Assembly (NCBI GenBank): GCA_907163345.1
Contig: CAJQUN010000399.1
Span: 186,001 to 250,000, forward strand
Source: Haberlea rhodopensis
Taxonomy: Eukaryota > Streptophyta > Magnoliopsida > Lamiales > Gesneriaceae
Length of the DNA: 64,000 nucleotides
Direction of reading: 5' to 3'
Under the pieces are notes generated by a model, which was given only the letters and a program-made list of their open reading frames with translations, ran no database searches and was not told where the DNA came from. Below are positions 11,059 through 23,044 of this stretch, in pieces. Each line of letters starts with the position of its first letter. Position 1 is the stretch's first letter. Position numbers and translations under genes: made by a program.

Positions 11059-12071
11059 ATGACGGCTATGAATGTGGAGAACCTCAATGAAGAGGTGGGT
11101 GATGTTGGAAGCGTGAACGCTAGCATTGGTCAGACAAATCCTTTGCCTCCACCTGCTATGGGTGTGGAGCCGGTAGCTCAGATGTTATTACCAGGGGAGC
11201 TTAGTCTGAGTCAGTTCCTAACTTTCCACCCGCCCATGTTTGAGGGGACGGAGACAGGAGAAGAAGCTGAGGAGTGGCTTGGAGACTAGAGCAGATATCT
11301 GTGTCCGCTCCTTGTGCTAGGACAGCATGGCTGAGGTTGGCGGAGTTCCAACTGGCAAAGAAGTCTTCTATGTGGTGGAAGATGACAGTGATGGAACTGA
11401 GAGCTCAGGGTATGGTGATTGACTGGACTTTATTTCGGACTCGGTTTCTAAACCGATACTTCTCTGCTGCGGCTAGGCAAACTAAGGAGGATGAGTTCAC
11501 AAGCTTGAAGCAGGGGAGCATGTCAGTCTCGGACTATGCCATGCACTACTCATCATTGTTGAGGTATGTTCCCCACATTGCAACAAATGGGCATGCCAAG
11601 ATGAGGCACTTTCTAAAAGGGCTGGGACCGGAACTTTTTGATCGGGTTATCTCCAACAACCCCACTTCTTTTGATGATGCTCTCACTAGAGCGGAACTGG
11701 CAGAGATAGGAGTCAGTGCTTACCCAGACGTTGCACCCCCACAAGTCCCACCGCCGAGGCCAATGTCTAATAATCTGAGGCCACGAAGAGAATCATTTAA
11801 ACCTCGTGGGGCTTCTTCCTCCTCTTCTCGGTTTGCTGGGAGACGAATGGATAACCGGAGGGGTGGTGCGCCTAGCAACAGAGGGCAAACTCAAGTGAGT
11901 AGGAGTGGAGTGGTGAAGTGTCACTTTTGTGGAGGACCACATCACATGCGAGACTGTACTGCTTGTTATAAATGTGGCAAGATTGGCCACATATCTCGGT
12001 TCTGTCAGAATGGTGATGGTCAGGTGGATCTCAGAGGAGGCATAGGGAGGCTTTCTATCGGGACAGTATAG
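11059..12071 (+). pseudogene. gag: Element A gag (frameshifted)
   Basis: The Gag reading frame probably begins at ATG 11059 (MTAMNVENLNEEVGD). It shifts frame near 11280 and continues to a stop at 12069-12071. The retrotransposon-gag domain includes RTAWLRLAEFQLAKKSSMWW and DFALTRAEL-like blocks seen also in element B. The C-terminus has tandem zinc-knuckle elements: CHFCGGPHHMRDC and CYKCGKIGHISRFC. This is typical of Tekay/Del Gag, which packages element RNA. One frame change separates the N-terminal 75 residues from the rest, so no full Gag can be made by simple translation. Confidence 0.85.
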
Positions 12072-12083
12072 CAGAGGCCGCCG

Positions 12084-15000
12084 ATGGTGCCTCGACAAAT
12101 GGGGAGAACAGGCGATGGGGCCACCTCAGGGACAGGTCTATGCATTGACCAGGGAGTAGGTCGATGCAGCCCAGAGGAAGTGATAGCTGGTACGTGCCTT
12201 CTATTTACATATTCCGCCTTTATTTTGATAGACACAGGTGCTTCGCACTCCTTTGTGTCTGCGGACTTTGTGGCGAGACATCGTATCTGCATGTCTCCGT
12301 TACCCACGTCTCTATTGGTCTCGACCCCCACCGGAAAGAAAGTTGTTGCTGATCAGTTTCTGATGGACTACCTCATTTATTTTGAGGGCAATGAGATAAA
12401 GGCAGATTTGATTGTATTGGGTATGTCAGACTTTGACTGCATTGTGGGGCATCGACATTCTGAACAGATATCAGGCAGTGGTAGATTGTCGGCAGAGGAC
12501 AGTCCGGTTCAGATCTCATTTGGGAGTTCAGTGGACTTTCTATGGAAACGGGTCTCGTGCGAAGATCCTGTTGATTTCGGCAATCAAAATGTCCCGATTG
12601 TTGGAACGTGGACACACGGGCTACCTCATCTATGCCGTGGACACATCGGGAAAGGGTAAAGAGTTGAGGATTGGGGATGTGCCAGTGGTAGCGGAGTTTG
12701 CTGATGTGTTCCCGGAGGATTCCCGGATTTCCACCGGCAAGGGAAGTTGAATTTGGGATTGAGTTGTACCGGGGACATCCGCTATTTCTTGTGCCCCTTA
12801 CCGGATGGCACCGGCAGAGTTGAGAGAACTGAAGGAGCAGTTGCAGGAGCTCCTTGATAAAGGGTATATACGCCCTAGCTATCACCTTGGGGCGCACCGG
12901 TTCTTTTTGTGAAGAAAAAAGACGGTTCGATGCGTTTGTGCATCGATTACCGGCAACTGAATAAGGCCACGGTAAAGAACAAGTATCCTCTTCCAAGGAT
13001 TGATGATTTGTTTGATCAGTTGCAAGGCACGAAGTTGTATAGCAAGATTGATTTGAGATTCGAATATCACCAGATACGTGTCAGGGAGGAGGATGTACAG
13101 AAGACAGCATTTCGGACTCGGTATGGGCACTACGAGTTCTTAGTGATGTCGTTCGGTGTGACGAACGCCTCGGCTGTCTTTATGAGCTTGATGAACCGGG
13201 TGTTCCAACCCTATCTGGATCAGTTCGTCATTGTGTTTATTGACGATATACTCATTGACGATATAATCATCTACTCCCGGAGCGAGGAAGAGCACGTGAG
13301 ACATTTGAGGACAGTGCTCCAGATTCTCAGAGATCACCAGTTGTATGCCAAGCTCAGTAAGTGTGAGTTTTGGTTGAGCAGTGTAGTATTTCTGGGGCAT
13401 GTCATATCTAGCAGTGGGATTTCAGTAGACCCCAGGAAGATTGAGGCCGTGATGGAGTGGGCTGCACCCACTTCTGTGCCCGAGATACGGAGTTTTCTTG
13501 GTTTGGCTGGTTATTACCGACGCTTCGTCGAGGGATTTTCTAAGATTGCTAAGCCACTGACGCAGTTGACCCAAAAGGGAGTACCCTTCTTCTGGTCAGA
13601 TGCTTGCGAGGAGAGCTTCCAAGAGTTGAAGCACCGATTGACGACGGCGCCGGTATTGGTGATTCCTATGGAGAATAAGAGGTTTGTCCTTTATACTGAC
13701 GCATCACTGCAGGGCTTGGGTTGTGTACTGATGCAAGATAAGCATGTAGTAGCTTATGCATCGAGGCAGTTGAAGCCGCATGAGGCTAGATACCCAGTCC
13801 ATGATTTGGAGTTGGCAGCTATTATCTTTGCCCTGAAGATTTGGAGGCATTATCTGTATGGTACATCTTTTACTATATATACGGATCATAAAAGCCTGAA
13901 ATTCTTATTCACTCAGGCGGAGTTAAATATGCGCCAGAGGAGATGGATGGATTTGCTCAAGGACTATGACTGTGCGATTGAGTACCATCCGGGGAAAGCA
14001 AACTTGACAGCAGACGCCTTAAGTCGGAAGGTGAAGAATACTGCTGAGGATGTCATGCATTTGTCAGCTATGATGACTTCTTGCTGCCATCTGGGCTATG
14101 ACTTCGATGTGGACGCATCGCCGGTTTGGGTATCGACCTTATTGGCTGAGCCAGATATCTATGAGAATATCAGGAGAGCTCAGAGGACAGATGATGAGAT
14201 TCAGAGATGGTCATCATTGGCACTTCAGGGGCAGCCATCAAAGTTCAGAGTGGCTGAGGATGGTTCTTTGAGACTCGGTGTAAGACCCCAACCCTTATTT
14301 CGGACATTACACTCGGTAACTGATGGGTAGTTCCATGTACGTCGGAGTTGCGTAGAGGAATCTTGGAACGAGCTCATAGTAGCCGATTCAGTATCCAACC
14401 AGGAGGGAGGAAGATGTATAAGGACTTATGTGATCAGTTCTGGTGGAAGCGGATGAAGCGTGATGTGATCGCTTTTGTCAAGAGGTGTTTGATCTGTCAG
14501 CAGGTTAAGGCAGAGAGGCAGAGACCCGGTGGCGAACTAAGGAGCTTAGAGATACCGGAGTGGAAGTGGGAACACATATCTATGGACTTTGTGACCCACT
14601 TGCCGAGGACTACTTCAGGTTGTGATGCCATATGGGTGACCATTGACAGGCTGACGAAGGTAGCTCACTTCATTCCCTACAGTATGACGTACACATACTT
14701 GAGGATGGCTCAGCTGTATGTCCGGTACATAGTGAGACTGCATGGGATTCCGGTGTCTATTGTGTCTGACAGAGATCCACGGTTCACATCTCATTTCTGG
14801 GGAGGTCTTCAGTCAGCATTGGGTACTGGGTGAGATTGAGTACGGCATATCATCCCTAGATGGACGGTCAGACGGAGCATACTATACAGACGCTCGAGGA
14901 CATGCTGTTAGCTTGTGTGCTGGAGTTTGATGCCTCATGGCAAGATTCTTTGGCCTTGGTAGAGTTTTCATACAACAACAGCTATCAGGCGAGTATTCAG

Positions 15001-15628
15001 ATGGCACCGTTTGAGGCTCTGTATGGTAGGCGTTGTAGGTCGCCATTATAATGGGATGACTTGACCAGTAAAGCAGTGGGAGGACCCGAAATGATTCGGG
15101 AGATGGAGGATAAGGTAAAGATTATCCGTCAGAAAATGAAGGCGGCCCAGGATAGGCAGGCAGCCTATGCGAATAAACGGCGGAGACCGTTGGAGTTTCA
15201 GTTGGGAGACAGAGTCTTTTTGAAGATCTCACCTTTCAGGGGTGTGGTTCGGTTTGGTATGTGTGGTAAACTGTCTCCGAGGTATGTGGGACCGTATGAG
15301 ATTTTACAGCGCATCGGTACCTTGGCTTACCGTTTGGCACTGCCACCGTCGTTGTCTGGTATTCACGACGTGTTTCATGTATCTATGCTGCGGAAGTATG
15401 AGCCGGATCCGTCGCATGTTTTGCATCCTTCTGAGGTTCAGTTGGATTCTGATGTATCCTATGAGAAAACGGCCAGTCAGGATTTTGGATAGGGCTGATC
15501 GCAGACTTGGGAAAAAAGTAATAGCGATGGTCAAGGTTCAGTGGGATCGCAGGGGTGTCGAGGAGGCCACGTGGGAGACGGAGCGGCATATGATGCAACA
15601 CTACCCGGAGCTATTTTCTGGTATGTGA
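12084..15628 (+). pseudogene. pol: Element A pol: protease, RT, RNaseH, integrase, chromodomain-like tail (broken)
   Basis: In order: aspartic protease with ILIDTGASHSFVSADF (about 12220); reverse transcriptase from about 12900 (MRLCIDYRQLNKATVKNKYP); RNaseH with FVLYTDASLQGLG (about 13685); integrase zinc-binding region with CLICQQ (about 14485) and catalytic core with MDFVTHLPR and VSDRDPRF (about 14580-14790); and a tail, PVRILDRADRRLGKK to EATWETE, that resembles the Tekay/Del chromodomain end. The frame is broken between protease and RT (about 12430-12900), after RNaseH (about 14330), within integrase (about 14830 and 15050) and before the tail (about 15475). The RT catalytic motif is duplicated in frame (13239-13268), and the usual SGYHQI is FEYHQI. 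The gene cannot yield a working polyprotein. Confidence 0.9.
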
Positions 15629-15685
15629 TTTATTTTTGGTTACGATTTGGGTAAGTGCTTGCGATTTCGAGGTCGAAATCTTATA

Positions 15686-15698
15686 AGTAGGGGAGTAT
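15686..15698 (+). other. Polypurine tract of element A
   Basis: AGTAGGGGAGTAT lies directly before the 3' LTR start TGTGATATCC. Confidence 0.85.
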
Positions 15699-17737
15699 TG
15701 TGATATCCCCGAAATAATTATATGCAATTTGGGCATTAATTATGTTTCTGTGATTTTATGGTGATAATTAAGTTATATGTTGAAATTAATTATCTTGGTG
15801 AAATGCTTAGTCGCATGGTAGGTGTGACCCGGTAGAGCATTTCAGGGTACATATTATGCACGTTGGGGAATTGGGTGTAATTATGATTTGATTATGATAA
15901 TTGATAATTATTTGGTAAAGCATGATTTTAATAGGGATTTTGATGCATTTTGGTAAAATGCTTTAAAATATCATGTTGTGATGTTGTATACATCATGTTA
16001 ATTGTTGGGGTACAAATTTATTTACTTTAACCCCACTACCCCCACCTTTACCCATCACTCTTTCTATTTCCCCCAAATCATCCACCCAAACCCTCCTTCT
16101 CTTCCATTTTCGAGATTGGGCAAAAAGAGGAAGAGAAATCCTTCCAAAAACTTGATTTGTGGAATTTGTTGGGAGATTTGGAGTCCCCAAGAAGTAGGGA
16201 TACATCTTTGAAGTTTTTATTGTGTTTGGATTGGGTTTGTTATAGTTTTAAATGGTTTTGAAATGGGTTGTGTTGGGTTGGTATTATTTTGGTTGGGTGA
16301 AGGATTTCTTGGTGGTTTTAAAGTGTATATTGAAGGTTTATGATGTTTTGATGTTATTGTTGGGATGGTATTTGAGTTGGAATGGATTGGGAAGGTTTAA
16401 GGTTGAAAATGGCGATTTTTCATGTGCAGGTCGCGGCGATCGATCGCCCAAAACGGAGCGATCGATCGCGCGCAACCAGTGGCGAAAAATGGCTTTTGGC
16501 GAGCGCCATGTTGTGGCGATCGATCGGTGCGAGCGATCGATCACCTCAAAAATGGCGATCGATCGCCTAGCGCCAGATTTTGGCAATCAAGGCTACTGGA
16601 CCTCGCGATCGATCGGGACTCCACAGCTATCGATCGCGAGATGCCAGAATGTGTTTTATGGTTATTTTGTGGGATTTTTGGTATTGGTTCATAAATTGGC
16701 TTCTAATATTGGTTTGTATGATTGTGTAGAGCCTTCCCAGGTAGCCACACAACAAAGGAGATAAAGTCCCACGACATCTCCACTTTTGGAACCAAGGTAC
16801 GTAGTGAGACGTACGGGCATCGGACTGTAAAACGTATTATTACGTATTGAATTGGTTATGTACAATGGTTACATACATGGAATTTATTATGCATTGTGGT
16901 TGCATACGTGGTCTTGTTTATGCATCATGGATTGCATACATGGTTTGGTCATGCATTTTGGGTTGCATGTGTATATGGAATGCATTTGTGCATGTGATTG
17001 TTAGTCGGAGTTATATTCCAGTGATGGCGAATACTTGCCGCTAGTGGCGTAGTGATGTGAATACTTGCCGCTGTCATACCATGGCGATGAGAGAATATTT
17101 ACCGCTAATATGAAGCGAAAAACACGGCCGCTGCCATATTTATAGCGAGGGATATTAGTGCCGCTGGTATTGTCTAAGCGAGGGGTATTTCCACTGTCAT
17201 GTTAACGCGAGGGATATTATGCCACTGATATAATAAGACTCGGGAATTGAACACGGTATACATACATGTCATGACATGCATTATTGGTAATATAATCTAC
17301 TTATTATGATTGTGATACAAGGACAACCAATGGAGCTTTTAAATGTATTAAATACAGGGAGTGAATCGTATTTACGATCTATGCATTTAAATTACAATCA
17401 TATTATTGTGAATATGATTTATATACATGCTCATGGTTTTGGGGTTGTGTCCTGTAGGTACTTTTGGGCGGACGGGCTAAGGCGAGTTGATGCGGTGAGC
17501 TAGTGAGGAGTGCTCTTGGTAGCAGACACATTCTTTTGTATAGTATCTACTCTAGGAGTAGTGTAAAGCTATAGGATTGATATTTATTGGTTGGGAATGT
17601 AACTAATCCCTTTTGGAACTTTATTTTGGCACTGTAATCTAATAGCTCAAGGCATCAACATGATTTTTATACTCCGTTTATGCACGAAAATTTTATTTAT
17701 GCCTTTAATCCGCATTTAAGGAACTAGGGTCCTTACA
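15699..17737 (+). repeat. Element A 3' LTR (complete)
   Basis: The 2.04-kb LTR runs from TGTGATATCC to GTCCTTACA. It matches the split 5' LTR and the inverted piece at 1-929. It holds the palindrome cluster at about 16437-16635, the TGCAT-rich minisatellite at about 16880-16995 and the CCGCT-type tandem repeat at about 17030-17235. The next base belongs to the integrase of element B in reverse orientation. Confidence 0.93.
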
Positions 17738-20460
17738 ACTCCGGTATCTCCAAGCTCCCCAGCTCGCCACCAGGCCTCTGCCTTTCTTCCTTCACCTGTT
17801 GACAGATCAAGCATCTCTTAACGAATGCTAACACATCTCGTTTCATCCTTTTCCACCAGAATTGATCACACAGATCCTTGTACATCTTCCTCTGGCCTGG
17901 GTGGATACAAAGCCTGCTGCTATGAGCTCGCTCTAAGATCCCTCTACGCAACTCCAGCGTACTCGGAATTACCCAACGGTTACCCAATCTCAAAGAACCG
18001 TCCTCAGCCACTCTGAACTTTGAGGGTTGTCCAAGAAGTACCAATGATAACCATCTCTGAATCTCATCATCTGCCTTCTGAGCCCTCCGGATATTCTCAT
18101 AAATGTCCGGCTCTGCCAATAAGGTTGATAAACGTACCGATGATGTATCCACATCAAAATCATAGCCCAGATGGCAGTAAGAAGTCATCATAGCCGATAA
18201 ATGTATGACGTCCTCAGCAGTACTCTTTACCTTTCGACTCAAAGCGTCTGCTGTCAAGTTCGCCTTCCCATGATGGTACTCAATCTCGCAATCATAATCC
18301 TTGAGTAACTTCATCCATCTCCTTTGTCTCATATTCAGCTCCGCCCGAGTAAACAAGAACTTCAGGCTCTTGTGATCCTTATAAATGGTAAACGACGTAC
18401 CATATAAGTAATGCCGCCAAATCTTCAAGGCAAAAAAGATAGTCGCTAGCTCCAAGTCATGAACTGGATATTTGGTCTCATGCGGCTTCAACTGCCTTGA
18501 TGCATAAGCTACCACATGCTTATCCTGCATCAGTACACATCCCAAGCCCTGTAGTGATGCATCAGTGTATAGAACAAACCTCTTATTCTCTGTAGGATTC
18601 ACTAACACAGGCGTTGTCGTCAATCGGTGCTTCAACTCTTGGAAGCTCTGCTCACAAGCCTCAGACCAATAGAATGGTACTCCCTTTTGCGTCAACTGAG
18701 TCAATGGCTTAGCAATCCTAGATCCTTCGACAAAGCGTCGATAATACCCGGCCAAACCAAGAAAGCTCCGTATCTCGGGCACAGAAGTGGGTGCAGACCA
18801 CTCCATCACTGCCTCTACTTTCCTGGGATCCACCGATATCCCACTGCTAGAAATAACATGCCCCAAAAACACCACGCTGCTCAACCAGAACTCACACTTG
18901 CTGACCACTCCGCAAGTGTCTCACGTGCTCCTCCTCACTCCGAGAGTAGATAAGTATGTCGTCAATAAACACTATAACGAACTGGTCAAGATATGTTTGG
19001 AACACCCGGTTCATCAAACTCATAAAGACAGCCGGGGCGTTCGTCACACCGAACGGCATAACCAAGAACTCGTAGTGTCCATACCGAGTCCGGATTGCTG
19101 TCTTCTGAACATCCTCCTCTCTGACCCGAATCTGATGGTACCCAGACCTCAAATCAATCTTGCTATACAGCTTCGTACCCTGCAACTGATCAAATAAGTC
19201 GTCAATCCTTGGAAGAGGATACTTGTTCTTCACCGTTGCCTTATTCAGTTGCCAGTAATCGATGCATAAACGCATCGAACCATCCTTCTTCTTAACGAAT
19301 AGCATCGGCGCGCCCCAAGGCGATATGCTAGGGCGTATGCAACCTTTGTCAAGGATTTCCTGCAACTGCTCCTTTAATTCCCTTAACTCCGCCGGTGCTA
19401 TCCTATAAGGGGCACGAGAAATAGCGGACGTTCCCGATAACAACTCAATCCCAAACTCGACCTCTCTAGTCAGCGGGAACCCTGGAATTTCCTCCAAAAA
19501 CACATCAGCAAACTCTGCCACCACGGGTACATCCTCAACCCTCAACTCTTTATTCTTTCCCGCCATGTCCACGTCATAGATAAGATAGCCCGTGTGTCCA
19601 CGTTCCAATAATCGGGACATTTTGACCACCGATATCAACGGAATCTTCGCACGAGAACCGTTCCCACAGAAAGTCCATTGAATCCCCATATCAGATCGGA
19701 ACCGAACCATGTTCTGCCGGCAATCCACCACTGCCTGATATCTATTCAATATATCGATGCCCACAATGCAATCAAAATATGACATACCCAACACAATCAA
19801 ATCTGCCTTCAACTCATTGCCCTCAAAATTAATGAGGCAGTCAGCAAGAAACCGGTCAGTAATAACATTCTTCCCAGTGGGTGTCGAGACCAAAAGAGGC
19901 GTGGGTAACAGAGACGTGCACATAACATGTCTCTCCACAAAATCCGCAGACACAAAGGAGTACGAAGCACCTGTGTCTATCAAAATAAAAGCGGAATATG
20001 TAAATAGAAGGCACATACCTGCAATCACCTCCTCTGGAGCTGCCTCGGCCTGCTCCCTAGTCAGTGCGTAAACCTGCCCTTGTGGTGGCCCCATCGCCTG
20101 ACCTCCCATCTGTTGAGGCATCATCGATCGCCTCTGCTGCACTGTCCCGCTAGTAAATCTTCCCCTGCCTTCCATCAGGTCCGTTTGTCCTTCACGGTTA
20201 GGACAACGCCAAGCAATATGGCCCGGCTTGCCACATCTATAACATGCAGAACAATCATGCATCAAATGCAGCCCTCCACAGAAGTGACACTTTACTTCTC
20301 CAACTCTACTTGCTTGAGTTGGTCCTCCAAAGGTGGATGCACTACCCCTTCGGACCCCTTGTTTCCGACTATCCGGTCGCTTCCCACTAAATCGGGAAGA
20401 AAATGAAGTCTCACGTGATTTAAAAGATCCTCCCCGAGGCCTCAGATTATCAGATGAATA
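17738..20460 (-). pseudogene. pol: Element B Gag C-terminus and pol (truncated, frameshifted)
   Basis: Reading down the minus strand: zinc knuckles CHFCGGLHLMHDC and CYRCGKPGHIAWRC near 20290-20215; protease ILIDTGASYSFVSADF near 19985; RT with SKIDLRSGYHQIRV and the catalytic FVIVFIDDILIYS near 18975; RNaseH with FVLYTDASLQGLG near 18575; and the integrase zinc-binding region with CLICQQ near 17805. The frame breaks after HVRHLR (about 18905), where about 45 bases found in element A are missing. Integrase ends at EIPE, cut by the LTR of element A, so the catalytic core is gone. It cannot encode a working Pol but gives a clean reference for the duplicated motif in element A. Confidence 0.88.
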
Positions 20461-21235
20461 TCTTTACAACGAAACTTGTTGGGGTACAGCATCAGTATAA
20501 GCACCGACTCCAATCTCTGCCAGCTCTGCTCTAGTAAGAGCATCATCAAAAGAGCTAGGGTTATTGGAGATAACCCGGTCAAACAGTTGTGGCCTCAAAC
20601 CCTTCAAGAAATGCCTCATCTTGGCATGCCCATTAGTAGCGATATGAGGGACATACCTCAACAACGATGAATAATGCATGGCATAGTCCGAGAACGTCAT
20701 GCTTCCCTGCTTCAGATTCGTGAACTCATCTCCTTTCATCTGCCTAGCAGCAGCAGAAAAGTACCGATTCAAAAACCGGGTCCTGAATAAAGTCCAGTCT
20801 ACCAACATCCCTTGAGCCCTCAATTCCATCACCGTCGTATTCCACCACATGGAAGACTTCTTAGCCAACTGAAACTCCGCTAGCCTTAACCAAGCAGTCC
20901 TAGCACAAGGCGCAGACACAAATATCTGCTCAATCCTTTCTAGCCATTCCTCTGCTTCCTCCCCTGTCTCGGTTCCCTCAAAGCGGGGTGGATGAAAAGT
21001 CATAAATTGTGTTAGGCTTAACTCACCAGGCAATAATGGCTGTGCAATAGGCTCAACACCCACAGCCGGTGGTAGTAGGGGATTTGTCTGTGCGATACTA
21101 GCATTCACACTCCCCACGTCACCCACCTCTTCATTTAGATTTTCCAAATTCTGGCTGCCATGCTGTAATACAAAGGTTGACAACAATACCATAAAAAATA
21201 CATATGTTACACCGCTAGATAACATAAATAACAAT
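20461..21235 (-). pseudogene. gag: Element B gag
   Basis: Minus-strand homologue of element A gag: NLENLNEEVGDVGSVNASIA, then RTAWLRLAEFQLAKKSSMWW. It ends at a stop near 20464, where element A reads on to the zinc knuckles. A one-base change just after the expected ATG (near 21160) puts the start out of frame with the rest. The ORF upstream to 21279 reads through leader sequence and has a hydrophobic false N-terminus. Confidence 0.8.
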
Positions 21236-21357
21236 AGGCATGTTAGTATAACAATGATATACACCAATATGTGCCACATGCATAAACATGCTCATAATAA
21301 ACACCTAGCCAACAAGTTGCTAAGGCTACCCTTCACTCATTCCCAGGTTCTCTAACC

Positions 21358-21372
21358 ATTGCTCTGATAGCA
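21358..21372 (-). promoter_or_regulatory. Decayed primer binding site of element B
   Basis: The minus strand reads TGCTATCAGAGC next to the LTR end, against TGGTATCAGAGC in element A. One mismatch sits at the second G, which pairs with the tRNA CCA end. Confidence 0.7.
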
Positions 21373-21376
21373 CTAA

Positions 21377-23044
21377 TGTAAGGACCCTGATATCTTAAGT
21401 GTAGATTAAAGGCATAAGAAGAGCTAAACATACATCTAACAGAGTATAAAGTTCGTGTTGATGCCCTGAGCTATTAGGATTACAGTGCCAAAGTAAATTC
21501 CATAAGTGATTAATTACATTCCCATCAAATGAATGTTAATCCTATAGTTTTACACTACTCCTAGAGTAGAGACTATACAAAAGAATTCCGTCATCATATA
21601 CCAATAGCGCTCCTCACAAGCTCATCGCATCAACCCTTCCTTAGCCCTTCATGCCCAAAATGTACCTACAAGAACAACCCCAAAACCATGAGCATGTAAC
21701 AAACCATATTCACAATAATATGATTGTAATATAGAAATGCATAAACCGTAAATACGAATCACTTCCTGTATTTAATACATTTAAATGCTCCCTTTGGTTG
21801 TCCCTGTACCACAATCATAATCAATAGATTATAATACCAATAATGTATGTCATGACATGCATCCATTCCATGAATACCAATGGCCATTTCCAGTCTTATT
21901 ATATCAGTGGCATAATACCCCTCGCGTTAACATGACAGCGGCATTAATACCCCTCGCTTCGACATATTCGCGGCAAATATTCTTCATCGTTATAATATGA
22001 CAGCGGCAAGTATTCTATCATCGCTTCGACATGAAGGCGGCAAGTATTCTTCATCACTGGAATATAACCTCGACTCACAACACATGCAACAATGCATACA
22101 ATATACATATGCAACCATAATCCATAACCAACCCATGTATGCAACCATGATGCATAATCAAGACCATGTATTCAACCATAATGCATAATTAAATCCATGT
22201 ATGCAACCATAATGCATAACCAAATTCAATGTGTAAAAATACTTTTAACGTCCGATGCATGTACGTCTCACTTACCTTTGTTCCAAAAGTTGATATGTCG
22301 TAGGACTTTATCTCCTTTGTTGTGTTGCCACCTGGATGGTTCTACACATTCACACAAACCAATATTAGAAGCCAATTTATAAACAGTACCAAAATCCCAT
22401 CAATTAAACCAAGAAAATAATTTTTCAGCAACATCGCTCTACCGATCGATCGGTCCAAGCTACCGATCAATCGCTAGCCACCCACCGATCGATCGGTCAC
22501 TCTTACCGATCGATCGGTAAATACAGAAATATTTACCCATCGCTACGCACTTGCACCGATCGATCGCTACGGTGTTACCGATCGATCGGTCGCTGCGATA
22601 ATTTTGGAAAAACTCCATTTTTGAGCATAAAACCATACCATACACCAATACACCCCAAACCAACAATAAATCTCCAACCCAACCATAATATGTACCTCAT
22701 AACACAACATTAAAACACATAACCACCACATACAAAAACATCAAACCAACCAAATCGTTTTCCCCCAAATCCTTAAACCCATTTCATTTCAAAACATAAG
22801 AAATCATACTAGGAAGGATCCATACCACTTGAAGCTTCAACAACTAGCAAGAATCAAGCAACCAAAGTTCTCCCTTCCTTCTTCCTCTTGACAAAAAACG
22901 TGAAGGGTGGGTTTTGGGGAAGGGTTTGGGAAAGTTGTTGATTAAAGAGTGATTGAGAGAAATGAGGAGCGTGTTGGGGAGTTGGGGTATAAGGGGGGTT
23001 TTAAATCAAAATTATACTCCTGTATTTAGCATGATGTATCAAAA
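21377..23044 (-). repeat. Element B 5' LTR (5'-truncated)
   Basis: This is a minus-strand LTR related to, but clearly diverged from, that of element A. It has five CGATCGATCG palindromes plus one mutated copy (about 22443-22590), CCGCT-type repeats (about 21915-22060) and TGCAT-type repeats (about 22085-22225). It ends near 23044 against hAT sequence, without its TG terminus. Confidence 0.85.

Larger units (their letters stand above)
930..17737 (+). mobile_element. Ty3/gypsy element A, Tekay/Del-like chromovirus, interrupted
   Basis: The element has a 5' LTR in two pieces (930-974 and 8995-10876), a tRNA-iMet-type primer site, gag, protease-RT-RNaseH-integrase in that order, a polypurine tract and a full 3' LTR (15699-17737). 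The order and the C-terminal chromodomain-like tail of the integrase fit a Tekay/Del chromovirus. The first about 108 bp of the 5' LTR are missing at the head-to-head junction near 929. An Athila-type element has inserted into the 5' LTR. Frameshifts in gag and pol make it non-autonomous. On the right it directly abuts the truncated integrase of element B. Confidence 0.9.
17738..23044 (-). mobile_element. Ty3/gypsy element B, Tekay-like, truncated
   Basis: On the minus strand the order is LTR (23044-21377), decayed primer site, gag, protease, RT, RNaseH and the N-terminal half of integrase, which stops at the border with element A. No 3' LTR is present. The proteins are close to those of element A, but its LTR has a different palindrome flavour (ACCGATCGATCGGT), so it is a sister subfamily. 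The 5' edge of its LTR is lost at the border with the hAT fragment near 23045. Confidence 0.88.

Noticed and set aside
20464..21279. Membrane-like N-terminus on element B Gag
   Set aside because: The hydrophobic part is leader sequence read upstream of the real start; element A has its ATG at the matching place near the end of that stretch.
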